From Inhella proteolytica (lineage in GTDB: Bacteria > Pseudomonadota > Gammaproteobacteria > Burkholderiales > Burkholderiaceae_C), in the NCBI RefSeq assembly GCF_016093275.1, contig NZ_JAEDAK010000002.1:434001-498000 (forward strand): 64,000 bases of DNA, given 5' to 3'. The notes beneath the pieces are model-generated. The model worked only from the letters and a program-made list of their open reading frames with translations. It ran no database searches and was not told the DNA's origin. Below, one piece after another: positions 1 to 7,154 of this stretch. Made by a program: the position numbers and the translations under genes. How positions within the stretch are numbered: position 1 is the first letter of the stretch; every line of letters begins with the position of its first letter.

Positions 1-459
1 GAACAGCTGCTGCTCTTCGAGCACATGAAGACCACGGCTGCGGCGCAGAGCCACGGTGTCGGTGAGCAAGCGCTGGCGCTGCTGGCTGAGCTGCTCCAGC
101 TCCTCCCAGGTCATCCCCGGGGGCAACGGCAGGCTCAGGCTGGCACGCAGCTGCAGCTGCAGCGCTGGCAGATCAGCCAGCGCCTGCGTGTAAGGCAGCA
201 GGAAGTCCTCGCGTCCGGTGATGACGAAACCGCGGACGCCAGTCTCCAGATCCTTGTGAAGCGACAGCGTCTGGGCCAAGAAGAGACGGCCGTTGCGCGC
301 CCGGGCGCGCTGTTCGGTCACTTCCGACACACGCTCCAAGCGCTGCAGGGCCTGCCAATCCGCCAGCGCGAGCGAGCCCAGCGCCGCCAACAGCAGGAGC
401 AGGCTGGGCCAAAGGGAGGCGCCGAAGCGCAGGGCATTGCGGAGTCTTCGGATCGACAT
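1..459 (-). CDS. CHASE3-domain sensor protein, N-terminal part (partial)
   Basis: This is the first 153 codons of a gene that runs off the left edge. One membrane segment lies near residues 12-32 (LWPSLLLLLAALGSLAL). It is followed by a helical region with the CHASE3 signature: LHKDLETGVRGFVITGRE, then a LLPYTQAL segment. CHASE3 is a periplasmic sensory domain of histidine kinases, diguanylate cyclases and chemoreceptors. The output domain lies outside the window, so the protein class cannot be named. The ATG at 459 is chosen because the frame is closed by a stop 40 bases upstream, which is also the stop of the MOSC gene. The two genes are therefore about 40 bp apart and may be co-transcribed. 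The domain call is fairly sure; the function is open. Confidence 0.75.
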   Translation of the reverse strand, partial: MSIRRLRNALRFGASLWPSLLLLLAALGSLALADWQALQRLERVSEVTEQRARARNGRLFLAQTLSLHKDLETGVRGFVITGREDFLLPYTQALADLPALQLQLRASLSLPLPPGMTWEELEQLSQQRQRLLTDTVALRRSRGLHVLEEQQLF

Positions 460-498
460 GCCAAGGTCGCACTTGCACAGCGCAAGTATCGAGCGACC

Positions 499-1134
499 CT
501 AGGCAACCGGCTGCTGCAGCCAATGCTCGAAAGCGCGTCGGCCGCGCTCGGCAATCGGTGCCTGCAGCGCGAGGCGCAGCAAATCAGCCGGGCGCGGCGA
601 GGCATGCCAGGCGGCAAACAAGGCCGCGCAGCTCGGGCCCGTGCCCCGCGACTCCAGCACCACCGGCATGCCCGCCTGCACGGCTGCCGGCACCAGCACG
701 CGCGCGTACCAACCCGGCCGGCACGCGGCCACGAAGGCCTTCAGGAAGCGCGGGTCGCCCACGCGCAGCGCCAGCGTGGCACAGGGGATGCGCGGAAAGC
801 TGATCTCCAGCCGCAGCGCGCCAATGGCCAGGCGGTCACCCACCCGGGGCTCGGGCCAGCCGGCGGACAGTGTCAGGTTCTCGCCAAAGAAACCAGGGCC
901 GATGTCGTCCCGTTGCAGTTCCTGCGCCCACCAGTCCAAGTCGGTCTGGCTGAACAGATAGACCGCCTGATCGGCGCCACCATGGCGGCGCCGATCGCCG
1001 ATGAAATCGCCCGTCAGCCCCTCGGCGTCCACCCAGACCGGCTCGGCCACCGGCAGCTTGCAGGCGCCGCTGGGCATGGCGATGGTGGGGCCCAGATCGC
1101 GGGGCTGGCCGAGGTTGAGGGAGCTGAGCTGCAT
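499..1134 (-). CDS. MOSC domain protein (YiiM-like)
   Basis: This is a 211-residue single-domain MOSC protein. MOSC domains are sulfur-carrier modules related to the molybdenum-cofactor sulfurase C-terminus. YiiM-type members act with molybdoenzymes in reduction of N-hydroxylated compounds. Visible marks are RRHGGADQAVY (about 49-59), FGENLT (83-88) and the conserved cysteine C118 in the FPRIPCATLA segment. The length and motif order fit YiiM rather than full sulfurases. It lies 66 bp downstream of cobQ on the same strand, but there is no evidence of a functional link to cobalamin. Its substrate cannot be told from the sequence. Confidence 0.8.
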   Translation of the reverse strand: MQLSSLNLGQPRDLGPTIAMPSGACKLPVAEPVWVDAEGLTGDFIGDRRRHGGADQAVYLFSQTDLDWWAQELQRDDIGPGFFGENLTLSAGWPEPRVGDRLAIGALRLEISFPRIPCATLALRVGDPRFLKAFVAACRPGWYARVLVPAAVQAGMPVVLESRGTGPSCAALFAAWHASPRPADLLRLALQAPIAERGRRAFEHWLQQPVA

Positions 1135-1200
1135 GGCAAAGCGGGCGATCCTAGGAAGTCGTCCATACGCAAGCCAGTGCGAAAAGCGATGGTGCGAGCG

Positions 1201-2646
1201 TCAGTCGAGCAGCTCACGCAGTCCGGCCTGTGCCTCGACCAGGTCGGCCAGCTGCTCGAAGGCCTGGTCCAGCGTGGGCACGCGCTGGCCGAACAGCGCG
1301 CGCAGCACCGCCGGGTCTTCGAACAGGCCGTGGGCGTAGAGGCCCAGCACCGTGCCCTGCTGCCAGCCGATAGCCTGGCCATCGGAGCCGTGCAGCACGG
1401 CGGCGGCTTCGGCCTCGGTGTGGCCGCAGCGGATCTCGTAGCCCTTCGCTTGCACGCCGGCCAGCGCGGCCCAGGGGCCTTGCGGCGCGCCAAAGCGCAC
1501 CGCACCGGCCAGCAGGCGCTTCGGCGCCTGGTAATGCGTGCGCAGCGGCAGCAGGCCCAGGCCGGCTTCCTCGGCATAGGGCTGGCCGTCCACGCCCTCG
1601 GGGTCGTGCAGGCTTTGGCCCAGCATCTGCAGGCCGCCGCAAATGCCCAGCAGCGGGCGGCCGGCCTGCTCATGGGCGCGCAGCGCGGGCTCCAGGCCTT
1701 GCGCGCGCAGCCAGCGCAGGTCGCCCCGCACTTGCTTGGAGCCGGGCAGCAGCACCCAGTCCGCGCCGCGCAGCGCGCCGGCCGTGCGCGCCCACACCAG
1801 CTCCACGCCGGGCAGGCGGCTCAGGGGGTGGAATTCGTCGAGGTTGCTGATGTGCGGCCCGGCCACGATGGCGATGCGCAGGCCGCTGCCCTGGGCTTCG
1901 GTGGCATAGAGGCCGTCTTCCTCGGGCAGGCCGTGGTCGCGCTGCATGGGCAACACGGCGCGCAGGGGCACGCCGGTAAGCGCCTGCAGCTGCGCGGGGC
2001 CGGGGGCGAGCAGGCTGGCGTCGCCGCGGAATTTGTTGAACACGAAGCCCTGCAGCAGCGGGCGCAGGTCGTCCGGCAGCAGGGCCCAGGTGCCGTGCAA
2101 GTGGGCGAAGGCGCCGCCGCGGTCGATGTCGGCCACCAGCAGGGCCTGGGTGGGGCCGAGCTCGCGTGCCCAGCGTGCGGTGTGCAGGTTCACGTAATCC
2201 TGCGGGGCGAGGTTGATCTCCGCCGGCGAGCCCGCACCTTCCACCACGATCAGATCGTGCTGCGCGGCCAGGCGCTCGAAGCTTTCACGTGCGGCGGCGG
2301 CCAGCGCGGGGCTGCGTTCGCGCCAGGGCATGCGGCTGAGTTCGCGCGCCACGCGGCCCTGCAGCACCACCTGGCTGGCGGTGTCGGCCTCGGGTTTGAG
2401 CAGCACGGGGTTCATGTCCACCGTGGGCGCCACGCCGGCGGCCAGGGCCTGAAAGTACTGCGCCGCACCGATCTCGCCGCAGCCGCCATCGGCCAGCGGC
2501 ACCACGCGCGCGTTGTTGCTCATGTTCTGCGCCTTGAAGGGCGCCACGCGCAGGCCGCGCCGCGCCGCCCAGCGGCACAGGGCCGTGGCCACGAAGCTCT
2601 TGCCCGCGCCGCTGCTGCAGCCCCAGACGATCAGGGTGCGCGTCAT
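1201..2646 (-). CDS. cobQ: Cobyric acid synthase CobQ
   Basis: This is a glutamine-dependent amidotransferase that amidates four side chains of adenosylcobyrinic acid a,c-diamide to make cobyric acid, in the cytoplasm. The 481-residue length is normal for the family. The N-terminal dethiobiotin-synthetase-like ATP domain shows a GCSSGAGKSFVAT P-loop (9-21) and the family motif FKAQNMSNNARVV (37-49). The C-terminal class I glutaminase domain has its nucleophile C336 in GICGGLQMLG and a histidine in GLYAHGLFEDP. The ATG at 2646 is chosen because the homologous region begins there and it overlaps the preceding stop by four bases (ATGA). A longer in-frame extension upstream has no family similarity. 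It is the last cobalamin gene of this block. Confidence 0.93.
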   Translation of the reverse strand: MTRTLIVWGCSSGAGKSFVATALCRWAARRGLRVAPFKAQNMSNNARVVPLADGGCGEIGAAQYFQALAAGVAPTVDMNPVLLKPEADTASQVVLQGRVARELSRMPWRERSPALAAAARESFERLAAQHDLIVVEGAGSPAEINLAPQDYVNLHTARWARELGPTQALLVADIDRGGAFAHLHGTWALLPDDLRPLLQGFVFNKFRGDASLLAPGPAQLQALTGVPLRAVLPMQRDHGLPEEDGLYATEAQGSGLRIAIVAGPHISNLDEFHPLSRLPGVELVWARTAGALRGADWVLLPGSKQVRGDLRWLRAQGLEPALRAHEQAGRPLLGICGGLQMLGQSLHDPEGVDGQPYAEEAGLGLLPLRTHYQAPKRLLAGAVRFGAPQGPWAALAGVQAKGYEIRCGHTEAEAAAVLHGSDGQAIGWQQGTVLGLYAHGLFEDPAVLRALFGQRVPTLDQAFEQLADLVEAQAGLRELLD

Positions 2647-3308
2647 GCCGCCTCCGGGGTGCAGAAGGCGAACTCGGTGGGCCGCAGCGGCGGGCGGCTG
2701 GGCAGGATGCGCACCGGGCCGGGCTGCAGCGGCAGCGGGGCGGCGAAGCCGGGGCCATCCCACACAAAGCTGTGGAACTCGCCCTCCTCGCCGGCCGGAC
2801 ACACGCCCTCGGGCAGTTCGGCCAGGAAGGCGGCGTCGTAAGCGCGGCCACAAAACGTGGCGGGCAGGCGGCCCAGGTCCACGCACACCACCCAGGCGCG
2901 GATGCCGCGCGCCAGCACCTCGTGCGCCAGCTGGCGGCGCTGCAAGCCCCAGAGCGGAAAGACGGCACGCAGGCCGGCAGCGGCACAGCGCGGCTCGATC
3001 CAGTCGCGGTGGGCCTGCAGGTCGATGTCGCCAAACACCACGGCCTGGTGGCCGCTGGCGCGCAGCAGCGCCAGCTGGGTGCTGAAGGACTCGCCATAGC
3101 CGCCGGGCGGCACCGGCACGCCCAGCCACTGGCCGCCCAGGGCGCTGACCTGCGCCTGCAGCCAGCGGCTGGGCAGGTCGTGGCTCTTGCTGCGGCCATC
3201 GGGCTCCAGAAAGCTCAGAAAGCTCTGCACCTGCAGGCCCTGTTCACGCGCATGCAGCAAGGCCAGCATCGAATCCTTGCCGCCGCTCCAGGAAATGGCG
3301 GCTTTCAA
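2643..3308 (-). CDS. Dph6-like ATP pyrophosphatase in the cobalamin operon
   Basis: This 221-residue protein belongs to the ATP-PPase superfamily branch that contains diphthine-ammonia ligase (Dph6). It has the PP-loop SGGKDS at residues 8-13, a GDID segment near residue 94 and a conserved C-terminal EFHSFVWDGPGF segment. The family activates a carboxylate with ATP and amidates it. Diphthamide occurs only in archaeal and eukaryotic EF2, so the bacterial substrate must differ. The gene overlaps cobO by four bases upstream and cobQ by four bases downstream, so its translation is coupled to corrinoid genes. A role in corrinoid modification or salvage is an inference from position only. Confidence 0.78.
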   Translation of the reverse strand: MKAAISWSGGKDSMLALLHAREQGLQVQSFLSFLEPDGRSKSHDLPSRWLQAQVSALGGQWLGVPVPPGGYGESFSTQLALLRASGHQAVVFGDIDLQAHRDWIEPRCAAAGLRAVFPLWGLQRRQLAHEVLARGIRAWVVCVDLGRLPATFCGRAYDAAFLAELPEGVCPAGEEGEFHSFVWDGPGFAAPLPLQPGPVRILPSRPPLRPTEFAFCTPEAA

Positions 3309-3874
3309 TCCTCGATCCCCCGCTGTGCCGGCACCCCTTGCTGGTGGTGGTGCTTGACCAGGCCGAACTCGGTCACCGTGTCCGCCAGCTCGATCAGCTC
3401 GGCCGGCGCGCCGCGGCCCGTCAGCAGCACGTTCACCTGCGGCGGGCGCTCGCGCAGGCAGGCCAGCACCGGCTCCAGCGCCAGCCAGCCGTAGCGCAGC
3501 GGGTAGGTGATCTCGTCCAGCACCACCAGAAAGTGCTGGCCGGCGCGGAGCGTGGCCTCGGCCCGGGCCCAGCCCTGGCGTGCCAGCTCGGCCGAGTGTT
3601 CGAGGTCGCGGCTCTTCCAGGAAAAGCCGTCGCCCAGACCCTCGATGGGCACACCCAGCTGGGCAAAGGCGCGGTGCTCGCCAAAGCGGGCGCTAGGCAC
3701 TTTCATGAACTGGTAGATGTGCACCGGCTTGCCGCGGCCATGCGCGCGCAGCGCCAGCCCGAAGGCGGCCGTGCTTTTGCCCTTGCCGGGGCCGGTGTGC
3801 ACCAGCACCAGGCCGCGGCGCTCGCCCTGCGCCTTGGGCGCCCCGGCATGGGTGGGTGGGGCTTCAATCTGCAT
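3305..3874 (-). CDS. cobO: Corrinoid adenosyltransferase CobO
   Basis: The enzyme transfers the 5'-deoxyadenosyl group of ATP to the cobalt of cob(I)yrinic acid a,c-diamide or cob(I)alamin, completing the upper ligand. The 189-residue protein has the atypical P-loop HTGPGKGKST (26-35), the FGLALRAHGRG helix and the LDEITYPLRYGWL segment typical of the CobO/BtuR family. Its start overlaps the end of the upstream ATPase gene by 11 bp and its stop overlaps the next gene by four. This dense packing indicates one polycistronic mRNA for import, adenosylation and cobyric acid formation. Confidence 0.93.
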   Translation of the reverse strand: MQIEAPPTHAGAPKAQGERRGLVLVHTGPGKGKSTAAFGLALRAHGRGKPVHIYQFMKVPSARFGEHRAFAQLGVPIEGLGDGFSWKSRDLEHSAELARQGWARAEATLRAGQHFLVVLDEITYPLRYGWLALEPVLACLRERPPQVNVLLTGRGAPAELIELADTVTEFGLVKHHHQQGVPAQRGIED

Positions 3875-4655
3875 GGCTGGGCTCGTCCAGGTTCAGGGCC
3901 ACCTGCGGGCGGCCGCAGGGGCCGGGGCGGATGCGGATGGCCTGGCCGAACACGGCTTCCAGCGCGCGCTGCACGCCCGCATCTGCACAAGGGCCCTGGG
4001 CCACCACCTGCCCCTGGGCCATCACCACCAGGTGGTCGGCCTGCAGGGCGATGGAGAGTTCGTGCAGCACCGTCACCACCGCGTGGCCGGGCCGTGCGGC
4101 CAGCTGGCGAAAGAGCCGTGCCAAGGCCACCTGGTGCGGCGCGTCCAGGTGGGTGGTGGGTTCGTCCAGCAGCAGCAGCGGCGCCTCGGTGGCCAGGGCG
4201 CGCGCCAGCAGCACGCGCTGGCGCTCGCCGCCGCTGAGCTCCTGCAGGCGGCGCAGCGCCCAGTCCTGGCATTCGGTGAGCGCCATGGCCTGGGCCACGG
4301 CCTGGGCATCACGCGGGCCCGGCGTGCCGCCCAGGCCCAGGTGGGCAATGCGCCCGAGCTCCACGGTCTCGCGCACGCTCAGCTCGCCGGTCGTATCGCC
4401 CAGCTGGGCCAGCCAGGCCAGGCGGCGCGCGCGCTCGCCGGCCGTCCAACGGGCCAGCGGGCGGCCATCCAACAGCACCTGGCCGCTCTGCGCCGGCAGC
4501 AGGCCGGCCAGGGCGCGCAGCAGGGTCGATTTGCCCGCGCCATTGGGGCCGACGATGGCCGTCCAGCCACTGTCCAGCTGCAGGTCCACGCCGCGCAGCA
4601 CCGGGCGGCCACCCAGGGCCAGCTGCAGATCTTGCACTTGCAGGCGCGGCGTCAT
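3864..4655 (-). CDS. btuD: Cobalamin-type ABC transporter ATPase (BtuD-like)
   Basis: This 263-residue ABC ATPase belongs to the iron-siderophore/B12 importer class. It shows Walker A GPNGAGKST (36-44), signature LSGGERQR (140-147), Walker B LLLLDEP (159-165) and a switch histidine in TVLHELSIAL. It powers the FecCD-type permease encoded just upstream, with which it shares a four-base ATGA overlap. The ATG at 4655 is chosen because the frame upstream of it runs antisense-like through the permease gene and lacks any family match. A B12 substrate is inferred from the btuB, btuF and cobO neighbours; the sequence alone would also permit a siderophore. Confidence 0.88.
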   Translation of the reverse strand: MTPRLQVQDLQLALGGRPVLRGVDLQLDSGWTAIVGPNGAGKSTLLRALAGLLPAQSGQVLLDGRPLARWTAGERARRLAWLAQLGDTTGELSVRETVELGRIAHLGLGGTPGPRDAQAVAQAMALTECQDWALRRLQELSGGERQRVLLARALATEAPLLLLDEPTTHLDAPHQVALARLFRQLAARPGHAVVTVLHELSIALQADHLVVMAQGQVVAQGPCADAGVQRALEAVFGQAIRIRPGPCGRPQVALNLDEPSHAD

Positions 4656-5698
4656 GTCAGGCTCCGTTTGCGGATCAGCACGAACAAATAGGCGCCGCCC
4701 ACCACGGCGGTGACGACGCCCACCGGCAGCTCCTGCGGCGCGATCACCGCGCGCGCCAGCACATCGGCCCCGAGCAAGAGCAAGGCCCCCATCAGGCTGC
4801 TGGCCCACAGCAGCCAGGCATGCGGACCCGGCGCATGGCGGCGCACCAGATGCGGCGCCACCAGGCCCACAAAACCCACCAGCCCGGTCTGCGACACCGC
4901 CAGCGCCGTGGCCAGTGCCAGCGCCAGCACCAGGCCCAGGCGCACGCGCGGCAGGTTCAGGCCCAGGCTGGCCGCACTTTCCTCGCCCAGGGTGAGTGCA
5001 TCCAGCGCGCGCGCCAGGCGCAGCGCCAGCAGCAGCGCCACGCCCCAACCCAGGGCCATCAGGCCCAGCGAAGGCCAGCCCAGGAAGCTGGTGCTGCCGA
5101 GCAAGAACGCCTGCTTGCCGCGCAGCGCATCGGGCGAAACAAGCGTGATCAGATCCGACACCGCCCCGAGCAGCACCGCCACCACCACGCCGGCCAGCAG
5201 CAGGCGCAGGGTGTGCAACGCGCCCGCCGCCAGGCTGAGCGTGAGCGCCACGCCGGCCAGCGCGCCACCAAAAGCCGCGCCCACCAGGCCGACGCGCTCG
5301 ATCCAGGCCAACGTGGCCAGGCTGAGGCTCCAACCGCCGAGCGTGGCGCCGGCCATCACCAGCACGACCCCGAGGCCGGCGCCCGAGGCCGAGCCGAGCA
5401 GATACGGGTCCGCCAGCGGATTGCGAAAGAGGCCCTGCGCGATGGCGCCACCCAGGCCGAGCAAGGCCCCCACGGCCGCGGCACCCAGGCTGCGCGGGGC
5501 ACGGATTTCGCCCAGGATCAGGCCGGCCTGTTCGCCTTGGAGTTCCTGCCAGAACTGCAGGGGGGCGAAGCCGTTGGAGCCGGTCATCAGGCCCGCCAGC
5601 AGGGCCAGCGCGATCAGCGCGAGCAGGGTGAGGCTCAGGCGCTGGCGCCTTTGTTGGGCAGGGTTTTCGATGGGGAGGGCCATGGAGAGAGTGTTCAT
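4652..5698 (-). CDS. btuC: FecCD-family cobalamin ABC permease (BtuC-like)
   Basis: This 348-residue polytopic inner-membrane permease of the FecCD/BtuC family has about ten hydrophobic segments. Family marks include LRAPRS-like EIRAPRSLGAAAVGALLGLG (63-82), NPLADPYLLGSASGAGLG and GFVGLVAPHLVRR near residue 285. It would form the homodimeric channel that moves the corrinoid from the periplasmic binding protein into the cytoplasm. An internal ATG (MALPIEN, 15 bases downstream) is a possible alternative start. A 570-bp gap filled by a palindromic element separates it from btuF, unlike the tight spacing of the other genes in the block. Confidence 0.9.
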   Translation of the reverse strand: MNTLSMALPIENPAQQRRQRLSLTLLALIALALLAGLMTGSNGFAPLQFWQELQGEQAGLILGEIRAPRSLGAAAVGALLGLGGAIAQGLFRNPLADPYLLGSASGAGLGVVLVMAGATLGGWSLSLATLAWIERVGLVGAAFGGALAGVALTLSLAAGALHTLRLLLAGVVVAVLLGAVSDLITLVSPDALRGKQAFLLGSTSFLGWPSLGLMALGWGVALLLALRLARALDALTLGEESAASLGLNLPRVRLGLVLALALATALAVSQTGLVGFVGLVAPHLVRRHAPGPHAWLLWASSLMGALLLLGADVLARAVIAPQELPVGVVTAVVGGAYLFVLIRKRSLT

Positions 5699-5714
5699 GG
5701 CATCGGCTTGTTTT

Positions 5715-6250
5715 TGTGGGCGCCCGCAGGGGCTTCACCCCTGCACCCGACCCCCTTTTCTTTGCTGCGCCAAAGCAAAGGGGGGAAAAGAAAGGCGCTG
5801 AATGCACGCAGCCGACCTAGGGTCGGCCGCGACTGCACGTCCGGTTCACATGGCTCCCACACCCCTCCTGGGACTGCGAAAACCTGCCCGCTAAGCTGGC
5901 CGGAGTACCGGCCGACTAGACCACCGCAAACCATCACGGGCTCTCTGCGATGAACAGACCCCCAACGAGTGGTTTGGCATGGCTGGGCGCTGATTGGGGC
6001 TCTGTTCTTCGGAGCGCGGAGGCCATGGTCCTCGCTGCCCGGGACGACCGGTACTCCGGGCGCCTTCGTCGTCCTGCCCGTCGAAGTCAGAGGAGGGCTC
6101 GTGTCAGTGTGAGCCCAAGCACCGCCATCACAGTTCGCCCCTAGGGCTGAGGCAGGAGCGAGCAAGGCCCCTGCGGGCCTTGCGACCCCTGCCGAAGGAC
6201 AGCCCGCTTGCAAGCGGGCTGTCGCGGGGGTGAAGCCCCCTGCGGGCTGC
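5715..6250. repeat. Palindromic intergenic element, type A copy 1
   Basis: This element fills the gap between btuF and btuC. It starts with a hairpin GCAGGGGCTTCACCCCTGC (5726-5744), then a second hairpin around TTTGCTGCGCCAAAGCAAA (5761-5779) and the tail AAAAGAAAGGCGCT. The core (about 5815-6143) matches the core of the element at 52,345-52,690 in the opposite orientation with few differences. The right end has three further hairpins: AAGGCCCCTGCGGGCCTT, CAGCCCGCTTGCAAGCGGGCTG and GGGGGTGAAGCCCCC. No transposase or credible gene is present. The structure suggests a non-autonomous mobile element, a structured RNA or a bidirectional terminator; the sequence does not decide between them. Confidence 0.8.
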
Positions 6251-6269
6251 ACCGAACACAGCTCAGCAC

Positions 6270-7130
6270 TCACCGCAGCCGCTCCAAACAAGCCGCCACC
6301 ACCTCCGCCCCCTCCCCCAACCTCGGCCCCGGCCGAATCAGCATCTCGTACACCTCACTCGGAAAGGCACACACCCGCTGAAGCTGCAAGGCCGGCACCG
6401 AAGACCACCCCGGTCGCGCCGAATAGCCGCTCGCTTCCTTCGCCACCCCCATCACCACCCCCGGCCGCGCCCGCACCACGAACTCCGGGTTCAGCTTTGG
6501 AAAGGGCCCGAGCTCCGCAGACACCACGTTCTGCAGTCCCAGCAGCCCCAGGGTCTCGCCGATGAAAGAGGTTCGACCGGCGGCGTAGGGCCCACCGCCG
6601 ATCTCGAAGTACACGCTCTGCCCGCGCAAGCCCGCCGGCACGCGCGCCTGCGCGGCCTGGATGCGTTGCTGCACCTCGGCCCACAGCCGCTCACCCGCCG
6701 CGGGCTGGCCCAGCAACTGAGCCACCAGTCCAAGCGTGCGCCGCACGTCGGCGTGCGATTCCGAGCGCAGCCGCACCACCGTGAAGCCCAGGGCCTCGAG
6801 CCGGTCCAGCGAGCGCGAGGCCACCGAGGCCAGCACCACATCGGGCTTGAGCCGGGCGATGGTCTCGATCTGCACATCGTCCAGACCGCCCAGGCGCGGC
6901 AGGCCGGCCAGCGCCGGCGCGGGCCAGTTGGACCAGCGGTCCACCCCCACCAGCTTGGGCGCGCCGCCCAGCGCCGCCACCGCCTCCGTCAGCGAAGGCA
7001 GCAGCGAGACGATGCGCTGCGGCGGCGCCTTCAAGGTGTGGGTGTTGCCGCGGTCGTCCTTCAGCACCAGGGGCTGGGCGGGGGCCAGCACGCACCAGAA
7101 CCCGAGCAGGCAAGCGATCCAGAACTTCAT
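6270..7130 (-). CDS. btuF: Cobalamin-binding periplasmic protein (BtuF-like)
   Basis: This 286-residue class III solute-binding protein has an N-terminal signal peptide (MKFWIACLLGFWCVLAPAQ). The mature part begins with the typical LKDDRGNTHTLKAPPQRIVSLLPSLTEAVAALG pattern of B12 and siderophore binders, split here by family position: RIVSLLPSLTE near 40-50 and IARLKPDVVLA near 92-102. It delivers corrinoid from the TonB receptor to the BtuCD-like importer. It is 24 bp downstream of btuB on the same strand, so both should share the riboswitch-controlled transcript. Confidence 0.9.
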   Translation of the reverse strand: MKFWIACLLGFWCVLAPAQPLVLKDDRGNTHTLKAPPQRIVSLLPSLTEAVAALGGAPKLVGVDRWSNWPAPALAGLPRLGGLDDVQIETIARLKPDVVLASVASRSLDRLEALGFTVVRLRSESHADVRRTLGLVAQLLGQPAAGERLWAEVQQRIQAAQARVPAGLRGQSVYFEIGGGPYAAGRTSFIGETLGLLGLQNVVSAELGPFPKLNPEFVVRARPGVVMGVAKEASGYSARPGWSSVPALQLQRVCAFPSEVYEMLIRPGPRLGEGAEVVAACLERLR

Positions 7131-7154
7131 GCGGCAACCCCTTCGTCTTGGGCT

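Noticed and set aside
25-2841. Very long plus-strand open frame (about 938 codons)
   Set aside because: It is antisense to cobQ, the MOSC gene and others, is rich in Gln, Ala, Arg and His as expected from mirrored GC-rich codons, and has no family similarity.
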